Shown here piece by piece: positions 1 to 8,064 of a stretch of 51,206 nt of DNA. Under the pieces are notes generated by a model. It had not been told where the DNA came from and made no database searches. It saw only the letters and a program-made list of their open reading frames with translations. Position numbers and translations under genes: made by a program. The stretch is taken from assembly GCA_904501715.1 (NCBI GenBank), contig CAJGCD010000001.1, positions 1-51,206 of the forward strand. Direction: 5' to 3'. Source of the DNA: an uncultured Clostridia bacterium. GTDB taxonomy: Bacteria > Bacillota > Clostridia > Oscillospirales > CAG-272. Numbering within the stretch: the stretch's first letter is position 1; each line of letters opens with the position of its first letter.

Positions 1-370
1 CTACGTCCTCAAGGAGGTTGGAGCAGTTCTTAACTGGTTCGACGTTACCGAGGTCGAGGGACGCTTCTCTCTCAACGATAAGATATCCGATATTATGCAA
101 TCCAAGCGCGGAAAGATGTGGTTCATCGGCGTTGGTCTTAAGATAAAGAAGAAGATGAACGCTAACAAGAAGGGCGGCGACGGCGAAAAGAAGTCGGGCG
201 GCTTTGACGTTGACCTGAGCTCCGCTGACAGCGGACTCATGCAGATGATGGGCGGCTTTACCGTTCTTCGTCTTACAAGCATGATGGGTATGATGAACAT
301 TTCCTTTACCAAGGAAGAGCTGCTTAAGATGAACAAGAAGCTCAACCGCATCCGCAAGCCTAAAAACTGA
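1..370 (+). CDS. C-terminal fragment, possibly GH3 beta-glucosidase
   Basis: Only the last 122 codons are present; the reading frame enters at base 2 and ends with TGA at 368-370. The fragment has a short hydrophobic start, a Lys/Gly-rich linker (about residues 45-65) and a Met-rich helical end (MQMMGGFTVLRLTSMMGMM, then a charged helix). This resembles the helical tail that follows the fibronectin-like domain in many clostridial GH3 beta-glucosidases, where a segment with the pattern MPFRxxxxMxGG precedes a helix. That match is from memory and weak. Neighbouring glycosidases make a sugar-related role plausible. The gene is clearly real, with codon use like its neighbours and a terminator 8 bases past the stop, but the family needs the missing catalytic part. 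Confidence 0.5.
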   Translation, partial: YVLKEVGAVLNWFDVTEVEGRFSLNDKISDIMQSKRGKMWFIGVGLKIKKKMNANKKGGDGEKKSGGFDVDLSSADSGLMQMMGGFTVLRLTSMMGMMNISFTKEELLKMNKKLNRIRKPKN

Positions 371-377
371 TAAATAT

Positions 378-412
378 AAAAAACAGACCGAGCCGAGCTC
401 GGTCTGTTTTTT
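378..412. terminator. Bidirectional rho-independent terminator
   Basis: A perfect 16-bp inverted repeat (378-393 and 397-412, loop CGA) with A-tract on one side and T-tract on the other. It lies between two convergent genes ending at 370 (plus) and 421 (minus) and can serve both. Confidence 0.9.
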
Positions 413-420
413 GTTTATAT

Positions 421-2283
421 TCACTTTGTAACGCGAAGAACTATACCGTCGCATTTTGGTATAGGCTTATTCAGCTCTCCGTATATCTCCTCTACTCTCC
501 AGCCTTCCTTTACAGAAGGATCAAACACTCTTTCTGTATCGGAATAGTTGATGGCAGTAACAATATAGCTATCATCGTTTTCCCTGCTCTGCGTCACGCA
601 TATCTGCGGGTCGTTACTCTTGATGACATAATTGTCTGTAAGCGTACCCGCAAACTCCTTGTATATCTTATAATAAGGAGCACTTTTATCCGGATTAAAG
701 CCGTGAGTCTGCTCTATTGCAATAAGCTCGGGAGTGAAATTCAAGAAGTAGACCTCTCCCTTTCCAAGCTTATTCCTTGAAAATACGATATTTCCGTTCT
801 CATTGGTCGCCAACACCTCCGCGCCTACAGATTCAAGCAGAAGCTCCTTTGCGGGGGTATATTGTATATCCCCAAAGGAGAAATGCGCCATATGAGTGCT
901 TCCCCTTTGCATACCCTTTGAGGTAAGTCCCGTAACTCTGTCAAACTCGGTCATGTGACCGCCGTAGTAGGTAATAAGAAGCTTAGCCCCCTTGTTCTCT
1001 ACACTGTCAAGAATTGCGTCGTAGGTACGGCGGAATGTGACCTCCCACCCCTCTATGGCGGGAAGTATATACGCGCCGGATTCAGAAGGGATACCGTCAC
1101 AGTTTTCGATACGAATATTGAAGCCAGCCTGCTTGGAAAGTATGTATGCGCCTGCGGCGCGGATATATTTTTCACCTCTGGGCAACACGCATACCGCGTC
1201 TGTATCCTTAGGTCCGATAGGGGGAAGCATGCTGAGCATCTCAGCCGATTTTTTCATCTGCTTTCCAACGGGCTTAGGCGCAAGCTCCTTATCCACAAGC
1301 CCCAGCTCACGCTCGTTCATTCCCCACGCGTAGGGCGCGTGCTTGAGGAGCAGATGCTCCATTCCGCACCACCAAAGATATCCCGTAAGATTATTCGCCC
1401 AAGCAGAAATCACATTCACCCGCAAAAAGTTAGCCGCCATCTCGCGGTTTCCTATTGCGTCGGAGAAGGTTCCCTGCTCCTGTATCATACAAGGCTTTCC
1501 ACCTATACCCGAATAAAACTCGCTTTGCGCTGTGGGAAGCATAGTAGTGCGCAGACCATTGTAAGGCTCTATATCACCTTTTATAGAGGGAGAAGGATAG
1601 GGGTGTGTACATAAAATGTCGCAAAGCTCACCTTGGTCCTCAATTCTCCACGCACCGCTCTCGGTATTAAGTCCGTGCATACCCGAGGATATGGGTCGCG
1701 TGCCGTCCACCGAGCGTATAGCGTTCACCATAAACGCGGTCCATTCATAGGCAAGATGCCGGTCAGACACCTTTTCAAGGCAGTTGCACTCGTTACCTAT
1801 ATCCCAGATGATTATATTATCTATGTCCTTAAGAGCGGAAACTATACCCTTTACGTATCTGTCTGTCCACCTTCTGACCTCGTGGTCGGAGATCAGATTT
1901 TTGCCTTCAAGAGCGGGAGGCGCGAACATTCTTCCGCTCATCCATCCCGTAAGGATAGACACGGTGATATCCATAGAAAACTCTTTTGCGATAGATGCAA
2001 ATTTTCTGAAGCGCTCTATCATAACGGGGTCTATTCCGTTACATTCGGGAGTCATATATTCCTCATTCTCCCCGAAAGCGTATTCCCTAAAATCATTAGT
2101 CCATCCGTACAGCTTTTTTATAGGTTGAAAATCCCGCCAATTGGGAAATACCCGCAAGTGAGTCACTCCGCATTCCTTAAGGGCGGTCAGGTCCTCTCTT
2201 ACGGTCTTTTCATCCCAGTTTTTCCACATTTCGGTTCCAGATTTGGAATCCCAATAGTTACAGCCAAGTAGAAATCTATTCAT
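421..2283 (-). CDS. GH5-like TIM-barrel glycoside hydrolase
   Basis: The 620-residue protein has no signal peptide, so it probably acts in the cytoplasm on imported oligosaccharides. The N-terminal two thirds look like a clan GH-A (beta/alpha)8 barrel. WDIGNE places the likely acid/base at Glu165 after strand 4, and KPCMIQEQG places the likely nucleophile at Glu269 after strand 7, the spacing expected for GH5-type retaining enzymes. HPYPSP at about 227-232 is another barrel motif. The last 250 residues resemble the glutamine-amidotransferase-like and small beta domains found after the barrel in GH42-type enzymes. It starts 15 bases after the upstream hydrolase gene and is last in the minus-strand operon. 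Substrate is unknown; a beta-mannan or beta-galactan fragment would fit the family. Confidence 0.75.
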   Translation of the reverse strand: MNRFLLGCNYWDSKSGTEMWKNWDEKTVREDLTALKECGVTHLRVFPNWRDFQPIKKLYGWTNDFREYAFGENEEYMTPECNGIDPVMIERFRKFASIAKEFSMDITVSILTGWMSGRMFAPPALEGKNLISDHEVRRWTDRYVKGIVSALKDIDNIIIWDIGNECNCLEKVSDRHLAYEWTAFMVNAIRSVDGTRPISSGMHGLNTESGAWRIEDQGELCDILCTHPYPSPSIKGDIEPYNGLRTTMLPTAQSEFYSGIGGKPCMIQEQGTFSDAIGNREMAANFLRVNVISAWANNLTGYLWWCGMEHLLLKHAPYAWGMNERELGLVDKELAPKPVGKQMKKSAEMLSMLPPIGPKDTDAVCVLPRGEKYIRAAGAYILSKQAGFNIRIENCDGIPSESGAYILPAIEGWEVTFRRTYDAILDSVENKGAKLLITYYGGHMTEFDRVTGLTSKGMQRGSTHMAHFSFGDIQYTPAKELLLESVGAEVLATNENGNIVFSRNKLGKGEVYFLNFTPELIAIEQTHGFNPDKSAPYYKIYKEFAGTLTDNYVIKSNDPQICVTQSRENDDSYIVTAINYSDTERVFDPSVKEGWRVEEIYGELNKPIPKCDGIVLRVTK

Positions 2284-2297
2284 AGGTAAATCCTTTC

Positions 2298-4319
2298 TTA
2301 AAGCTTTATTCGAGCTATCCTGTAATCAAAGCCGTCAAGCTCTATGGAGAGCTCGCTTGTATCGGATGCCATAGCATCCCCTGTTATAGCGTCGGTCACG
2401 CTCTGAGCCTTTTCGGGCAAAATGATGCTGACACATCCCGAAGGCTCGTTGACCATATTAGCCACAAAGCACAGCATTTCATTTCCTGCTTTATAGTAGC
2501 TGAATCTTACGCTGTCATCAGACACGCGTACGTCATTGTCGAAATACGGTCTCCACTGCGCCTCGCTTATGGGAAATTCATCAAGTGCTCTCCATACTCC
2601 GCTCATATCCTCAAGCGGCTGCTCAACGTCAACGGGCTTGGGGATTATACCAAATGGCAAAGCGTTTGCCATTGCCTGTCGGAAGGTCCACGTTGGAGGA
2701 TTTGAATAGCAGAGTATATTGATAGGAACTCCAAGATTTCTTCCCGTGTATACAGCTCTGTAATATTCCTCGGGAGCACGCTTCAGCTTTCCTTTAAGGA
2801 ATTCCCCTTGAACAGTCTCTCCGTCCCATAAGCAGTGCGAAAATGCGAGTGCCGCCACGGGGAAATTAGCAGAAGAGTGAGTACATATAGTTCCTCCGCG
2901 CTTTTCAACCATAGCGCAAAGTCGTTTCATCAGCTTTCTCACGGCAAATACGGGGTATGTCGTATGAAGCTTACCCTCTCTGTCGCGGTATCCGCAGCCA
3001 TGCTTTTCATTGTTGCAGGCTCTGCAGGTATTTATAGAATCCAGATACAGTCCGTCAAAGCCGAACTCGTCCATAAGCCTTTCCATAGCCTCTACGTATA
3101 TATCCTGCCACTCGCCGTTATAGCACACCTGAGGCGCTCGCTGCCAAGGGAAACGGTACCAATGCCAGCTTATATCCCCCACAAGATACTTTTCGTTATA
3201 CATAGGCGACATAGTGGATATCTCGTAGCCGAAATAAGGAATAACCTTCATTCCCCTCTTGTGCGCCTCCTCAACTATAAGCCTCAAGCGGTTTGCGCTC
3301 TCTACGGTGAGAAAGGGCGAATTCTGTATGTCGTTCCATTTTTCGTGTATGTAGAGCGTGTTGACTCCCATCCTCTTTATTCGGTCTATGACCGTCTCGG
3401 TATCTCCCGCAAGGGGCTTGAAAAGGAAATCCTCATAATTCTCGGGTATCTTCTTAAAGCAGTCTATATGCACGTTCTTTTCCGCGTAAGGGTTCTCGGG
3501 AAAGGGCTTTACGGGTGTGACCTGCATACCTATCCTGAAGGACAGCGGCATAAGGTTGTGTCCGCCGTTATCTCCCTTGTCGTACCAGGAAACGGGCTCG
3601 CTGTCCAAAAGATGTATGCGCACTATCACCGCATCGTCCTGTCTTACACATTCTATGACCCTCTTGCTATCGGCGGGCTGCCAATTTTCGTCGGATTCAA
3701 AGAATACCGAAAAGCCTATCTCATCATTGCCAAGGAACACCTGCTGAACGAAAGGCAGAGCAATACTCTCCTTTGGCATCGCGCCTATGTGATACATTAC
3801 GGGTAGCCCGTCGGGGATACTGCCGTCTATAATAGCCTCGCAGGCGGGTACGTATTGATATGAAGCGGCACATTCCTTCCTCAGAGGTATCTCAAGCCAA
3901 AGGCGGGTAAGCTCTCTTGCTCCCTTATCGCTTTCAGCCAGACCGAATGCCTGCGCGACCGTCGGTCCGTGGGTGGCTACCGTTATCCTCCAATCCATAC
4001 ATCCGTCATACTCGGCTTCAAGGGTAGTATTCATAATAAATCTCGGACTCTGCATATATTGGCAGGCGCTTACCGAGCTGCCGTCGTTACCGTACATAAG
4101 GCGGCTGCACACGTCGCTTATTACCAGCTCCTTGCCGTTTTCCGTACCGACCAAACGCATAGGAGCGGCTAAAAGCTCTTGTCCGCCCGATATTACAGAG
4201 GACAGAAGCGGCGAGGTGGACAAGGTATATTTTCTGTTCCATACGGATATTTCACAGCTTTTTCCGTCGCTGTCGGCTGTTATGGGCGTAAGCGACTTTA
4301 CCTCTAATTCCTTTTTCAT
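2298..4319 (-). CDS. Putative glycoside hydrolase (DUF6067/GH123-like barrel)
   Basis: The 673-residue protein lacks a signal peptide. An N-terminal beta-sandwich (about 1-270) is followed by a barrel (about 285-590) and a small C-terminal beta domain. Barrel motifs include GVNTLYIHEKW, GMKVIPYFGYE, FDGLYLDS (Asp near residue 426) and LWDGETVQGEF, the last two supplying acidic residues at the ends of barrel strands. The pattern recalls DUF6067-type glycoside hydrolase domain proteins related to GH123; this is from memory and the exact family is uncertain. It sits 11 bases after the DUF5107 gene and 14 bases before the GH5-like gene in one operon, so the three proteins probably treat the same glycan. 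The start at 4319 follows a good AAGGAGAAG site. Confidence 0.65.
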   Translation of the reverse strand: MKKELEVKSLTPITADSDGKSCEISVWNRKYTLSTSPLLSSVISGGQELLAAPMRLVGTENGKELVISDVCSRLMYGNDGSSVSACQYMQSPRFIMNTTLEAEYDGCMDWRITVATHGPTVAQAFGLAESDKGARELTRLWLEIPLRKECAASYQYVPACEAIIDGSIPDGLPVMYHIGAMPKESIALPFVQQVFLGNDEIGFSVFFESDENWQPADSKRVIECVRQDDAVIVRIHLLDSEPVSWYDKGDNGGHNLMPLSFRIGMQVTPVKPFPENPYAEKNVHIDCFKKIPENYEDFLFKPLAGDTETVIDRIKRMGVNTLYIHEKWNDIQNSPFLTVESANRLRLIVEEAHKRGMKVIPYFGYEISTMSPMYNEKYLVGDISWHWYRFPWQRAPQVCYNGEWQDIYVEAMERLMDEFGFDGLYLDSINTCRACNNEKHGCGYRDREGKLHTTYPVFAVRKLMKRLCAMVEKRGGTICTHSSANFPVAALAFSHCLWDGETVQGEFLKGKLKRAPEEYYRAVYTGRNLGVPINILCYSNPPTWTFRQAMANALPFGIIPKPVDVEQPLEDMSGVWRALDEFPISEAQWRPYFDNDVRVSDDSVRFSYYKAGNEMLCFVANMVNEPSGCVSIILPEKAQSVTDAITGDAMASDTSELSIELDGFDYRIARIKL

Positions 4320-4330
4320 TTTCTTCTCCT

Positions 4331-6298
4331 TTAGTGCATTCTGAAATCCAGCTCCCGTGGGAGAGGATACTCGCCAAGTATCTCCTCCGCGCTAAGGCTA
4401 CACACATCCACATTCCTTTTTTTAGCCATTATCCAACCGTATATTTCGATCCAGATAGCCGAAAGCGAGTATTCGCCCTCCTTGATATCGTCTACCGTGA
4501 GAGAGGCGTTTATTATATCCGCGGCAAGCTCTGCTTCCCCAAGCCTTGAATAGCAGGCGCCCAGAAGCATTCTTACTCGTCCGTTTTCACGTATATCGGC
4601 GGGGAGAGTTTCGTAGAGCGACACCCATTCCCCATACCGCTCTGCCGCCATAAGAGCGTAGGCACATTCTATGGCAAGCGGCAAATAATCCTTTTTCAGC
4701 GAAAGTGCGGTCACCATATGCTCTGCCGCGCTGTCATAATCCCCTTCTATGTTTTTCTCTATCTGCGCAAGATTTCGGTAGCTCCAAGCATTTGCCTTAA
4801 GCTCTGCGGATTTAATAAAGCTATTCTTCGCCTTTGCTATATCTCCACCCGCGTAATACATCACACCTAACTGATTGTAGGCATACCAATCCTCTTTGAT
4901 ATTTTTGCCTAACAGCTCGGTCCAGAAGCTTCCCGTTACGTAGCTCGCTATAACGCTGTCAACAGAATGCTCGGGTAATGCTCCCGATTCCAAAAGCACG
5001 AGCCAATCTGTCTGCTCAGCGTCCATACTGTCCTCGGGAAAATGGCATATATGGCTGACGGGGACCTTTCTTATCTTGTTTTCAAGCGCGCCCCAGCCCG
5101 AGCCGTACAAAGCTATCTTGTCCTCTTCCACTATTTCAAAGGCATCCTTGACAAGCGACTTGTTTTTATTCGTCACAATGTCCGACACCTTGTCCGCGGC
5201 AGTACTGAAATCTCCGTGAGCCGCCTCGGGGTCAATGCTGAGCGCACAATAGCTCTCCCGCCATGATATACGGCTGTTGCCCTTCATAACGAAATGCTCA
5301 AGCTGTGTCTTCAGCAAGCCCGCCTGTATCTCTATATAGGCTCCCGCTTTATCGGAGAGCCACTCGTTCCAATGTCTTCCGCCCTCGTGCTGCCCCCATA
5401 CGAACATCTTTCTTCCCTTAAGTATTCGGTCCGAGGTCTGTAAAAGTCCCTTACCGTCCTTATCTGCCGTTGCTATCCATTTTTCGCTTTCGTCGGGGAT
5501 GTCAAAGAAGAAGTCTCTTGAGCGCGGAGAATTTACGGCATACGTAATATCTCTTCCGTCAACACAAGGCATCTGCGTTTTATCGAGAAAATATCCCCCG
5601 TCCTCGTATGCGCAGAAGAACATCTCATCAGCGGGAACTATAACACGGGTCTCTGGCGTTTCGGGAACGGCAATATTGGACCACCAATACATATAGGTTT
5701 CCTTGTCCGACGTATTTTCTATCGTAATATTGACCAACAGCTCTTTTTCACTGAGCGTTGCCTCAATAACGTACACTACCCCGCGTATGCGCTCGTATTC
5801 ATACATTCTGAGCACGGGCTCGCCCAGCTTATTCGTCACTTTTTGTGCAAACATAGGCGAGCAGGTCAGCGGATTATGTCCCTTTATACCTACGTTCCAT
5901 TCAACTCCGCCCGAAAACCACGCATTGCGCAAAGCAAGATTGGCAGGCTGAAAAACGTCGTTCTTATACAGAAGCTCTCGCTCCTCTGTTTTATCGTACA
6001 GCGACCAGAGCCTTCCGCCAAGCTCGGGTAAAAACACCGCTCTCACGTATTCGTTCTCAAGTATGGCGGCATCTATGCCTCTTTCTACTCTGTTTCGGTC
6101 GTATCCGTCGGTTATGCAATAGGGGAGCAGAGTATCTATCATTCCCTTTCCGATATACCTTCCGTCCTCTTTTGATATATTCTCACTAAGAGATATTTTA
6201 GCGCGTATGTAGCTGTTAACGTGTATGTCGGGCAAGCAGTTGTTTCTTCCCAAGTCTGCGGCAGGCATACTGTATTTCGTAAATAATAATTCTGTCAT
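4331..6298 (-). CDS. DUF5107 domain protein with TPR-like tail
   Basis: Start chosen at 6298 because GGAGG lies 8 bases upstream; a longer frame back to 6379 would run through the promoter. The 655-residue protein opens with a DUF5107 region (about 1-330), a galactose-mutarotase-like beta-sandwich seen in carbohydrate loci, with motifs such as LPELGGRLWSLYDK, GGVEWNVGIKGHNP and WGQHEGGRHWNEWL. The second half is alpha-helical and reads as tetratricopeptide repeats (for example AKNSFIKSAELKANAWSYRNLAQIE). No signal peptide is visible. DUF5107 proteins are known from sequence only; a role in binding or processing sugars is inference. It is first in the three-gene hydrolase operon and has its own near-consensus promoter at 6323-6351. 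Confidence 0.8.
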   Translation of the reverse strand: MTELLFTKYSMPAADLGRNNCLPDIHVNSYIRAKISLSENISKEDGRYIGKGMIDTLLPYCITDGYDRNRVERGIDAAILENEYVRAVFLPELGGRLWSLYDKTEERELLYKNDVFQPANLALRNAWFSGGVEWNVGIKGHNPLTCSPMFAQKVTNKLGEPVLRMYEYERIRGVVYVIEATLSEKELLVNITIENTSDKETYMYWWSNIAVPETPETRVIVPADEMFFCAYEDGGYFLDKTQMPCVDGRDITYAVNSPRSRDFFFDIPDESEKWIATADKDGKGLLQTSDRILKGRKMFVWGQHEGGRHWNEWLSDKAGAYIEIQAGLLKTQLEHFVMKGNSRISWRESYCALSIDPEAAHGDFSTAADKVSDIVTNKNKSLVKDAFEIVEEDKIALYGSGWGALENKIRKVPVSHICHFPEDSMDAEQTDWLVLLESGALPEHSVDSVIASYVTGSFWTELLGKNIKEDWYAYNQLGVMYYAGGDIAKAKNSFIKSAELKANAWSYRNLAQIEKNIEGDYDSAAEHMVTALSLKKDYLPLAIECAYALMAAERYGEWVSLYETLPADIRENGRVRMLLGACYSRLGEAELAADIINASLTVDDIKEGEYSLSAIWIEIYGWIMAKKRNVDVCSLSAEEILGEYPLPRELDFRMH

Positions 6299-6322
6299 TG
6301 TCTTATCCTCCGTTATACGTTT

Positions 6323-6351
6323 ATTATAATGCCTGTGCTTTACGTATTCAA
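6323..6351 (-). promoter_or_regulatory. Sigma-A promoter of the hydrolase operon
   Basis: On the minus strand TTGAAT (6346-6351) and TATAAT (6323-6328) are 17 bases apart, 25 bases upstream of the DUF5107 start at 6298. It lies just after the AraC gene, so the hydrolases can be expressed separately from the regulator. Confidence 0.75.
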
Positions 6352-6387
6352 TGTATAAACAGCTTGCTTTTTTGTACAAAATGACTT

Positions 6388-7149
6388 TTATTTCAAAGCT
6401 TCTCTATATCTTCCCGGAGTGCTTCCCGTTGCCGCCTTGAATTTTTTTGAAAAATGATATATATCGTAGTACCCGAGATGCTCGGCTATCTCCTTAAGCT
6501 TAAATTCTCCCGAGTCTATCATTGCCTTAGCCCGTGTCATCCTCAGCTCCTCGCGGTATTGCATTACAGAGCATCCAAGCTCCCTCCTGAAGCATAGCCG
6601 AAGATGCGAGGGGCTTATATTGCAGGCAGCCGAAATATCCTCAAGAGAAAAATTAACGTTGTAATGTCTGTGTATATATGCCAGCGCCGAGGATACACAA
6701 TTGCCCGCATCACCGCACTCCCCCGATATCCGCTTCATCATATCCATAAAGAGCTGTAAAAGCAGGATGCGTGCTTCTATATAGCAGTACTCTCCCTGCT
6801 CCTCCCACACTCTGCATATCCTTCGCACCGCGCTTATCTCCTCGGGGGTACAGTCGGTGACCTTTGGGAGCACTGTCCTCCCCTTAAGCAGAATATCCGC
6901 GTTGCTTGTAATATACGAACAAGGGTACGGAACGTCAAAGCTGTAGGAATCGCCCTCATCAAACCTGATAAACGTTCCCGCGCTTACCTTATTTACCTCG
7001 CCGCCGTAAAAAAAGCGTCCTTCTCCCGAAAGAAAGCAAACAAAGCCCGCGCCCTCTCTTGAACGTGTGGAGTATTTAAAATCCTCGCACTCGTCCTTCT
7101 TTACTATTACTCTTATGTCTCCTATATCTATGTCGCAAAAATAATTCAT
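6388..7149 (-). CDS. AraC-family transcriptional regulator
   Basis: A 253-residue protein with an N-terminal cupin-like sensor region (about 1-140, including GAGFVCFLSGEGRFFYGGE) and a C-terminal double helix-turn-helix domain (about 155-250). The first HTH reads FSLEDISAACNISPSHLRLCF and the second KLKEIAEHLGYYDIYHFSKKF followed by GSTPGRYRE, the standard AraC ending. It is encoded upstream of and in the same direction as the DUF5107 and hydrolase genes, which marks it as their likely sugar-responsive activator. The effector cannot be read from sequence. The region upstream of its start contains the dyad ATGATATCAT at 7195-7204, a possible operator. Confidence 0.9.
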   Translation of the reverse strand: MNYFCDIDIGDIRVIVKKDECEDFKYSTRSREGAGFVCFLSGEGRFFYGGEVNKVSAGTFIRFDEGDSYSFDVPYPCSYITSNADILLKGRTVLPKVTDCTPEEISAVRRICRVWEEQGEYCYIEARILLLQLFMDMMKRISGECGDAGNCVSSALAYIHRHYNVNFSLEDISAACNISPSHLRLCFRRELGCSVMQYREELRMTRAKAMIDSGEFKLKEIAEHLGYYDIYHFSKKFKAATGSTPGRYREALK

Positions 7150-7233
7150 TTTCGCCTCGCTGCTTTTATATTTTTTGTATCAAACGTTTTTTTAATGATA
7201 TCATAAAATCATCAAAAATAAAAGTGTTTTTGT

Positions 7234-7271
7234 AAAAAAAGATAAAACGCGTCGAAAAACCGACGCGTTTT
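7234..7271 (-). terminator. Terminator of the glycyl radical operon
   Basis: An 11-bp stem AAAACGCGTCG (7244-7254) pairs with 7261-7271 across a 6-base loop. On the minus strand it is followed by a run of seven T. It lies 5 bases beyond the activase stop. Confidence 0.9.
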
Positions 7272-7275
7272 GCTG

Positions 7276-8064
7276 TTAACTATTCTTTTTTTCTTTTATG
7301 AATTCCGCTCCCGCGTACTCTCTTCCCACGTTTTTGTATTTTACGGGGGCAAGCTCGTTGTAGGGCAGCTTTTCCCAAGGGTCCTCTCCCACTATTTGGG
7401 AGATGGCGCAAAGATTTTCGTAAGTATCGGTAATGTTAGGTATGAGAGGTGTCCTGAACGTATGCGGCTTTCCGCTTTTCTTCAGCCACGCGGCGTTTTC
7501 GAGTATTATTCCATTGTCAACACCCGTGTATTTCTTATGCGCGGCAGCCTCCGCCAGCTTTATGTCCATAAATACGAAGTCACAAAGCTCCGCCACTCTC
7601 TTAAAATCCTCCGCGGACGCATATCCCGAGGTTTCTATGGCAGTATGTATCCGTCCTCGCAAAATTGTGAGAAGCTCCGCGCAAAAATCTGCCTGAAGCA
7701 AGGGCTCACCGCCCGACAGCGTAACTCCTCCGCCCGTACTCCTGAAAAGTCCCTCATATTTCAACAGCTTACGAGAAAGTGCCTCGGCTTCCCACTCCTC
7801 GCCCGCTACACGCACCAAGTCCTGCGGACATATGTGAAGGCATCTGCCAAAATCCTTGCATTCCTCGTGATTACATTGTCTTTTGCACAGACCGCAGTGA
7901 GTGCAGTTTGCCTGCGACACGTATAGCTCTTTTTTAGGCGAAAGCCCCTCGGGATTATGACACCACACGCAGCGCAGAGGACATCCCTTCATAAAAACCG
8001 TAGTCCTTATTCCGCTCCCGTCGTGTACGGCAAACTCCTTGATATCAAAGACTAAGCCTTTCAT
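7276..8064 (-). CDS. Glycyl radical enzyme activating enzyme (radical SAM)
   Basis: This 262-residue radical SAM protein would generate the glycyl radical on the partner encoded just upstream. The SAM cluster motif is C28-x3-C32-x2-C35 (GCPLRCVWC), followed by GGVTLSGGEPLLQ for SAM binding and HTAIETSGYA. Between the two is a cysteine-rich insert with C54, C57, C60, C64, C69, C75 and C79, like the ferredoxin-type insert of activases for glycyl radical eliminases; PflA, the activase of pyruvate formate-lyase, lacks it. The second cluster seems to have three rather than four obvious cysteines. The ATG overlaps the stop of the radical enzyme gene in ATGA (8061-8064), so the two are translationally coupled. 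Confidence 0.93.
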   Translation of the reverse strand: MKGLVFDIKEFAVHDGSGIRTTVFMKGCPLRCVWCHNPEGLSPKKELYVSQANCTHCGLCKRQCNHEECKDFGRCLHICPQDLVRVAGEEWEAEALSRKLLKYEGLFRSTGGGVTLSGGEPLLQADFCAELLTILRGRIHTAIETSGYASAEDFKRVAELCDFVFMDIKLAEAAAHKKYTGVDNGIILENAAWLKKSGKPHTFRTPLIPNITDTYENLCAISQIVGEDPWEKLPYNELAPVKYKNVGREYAGAEFIKEKKNS

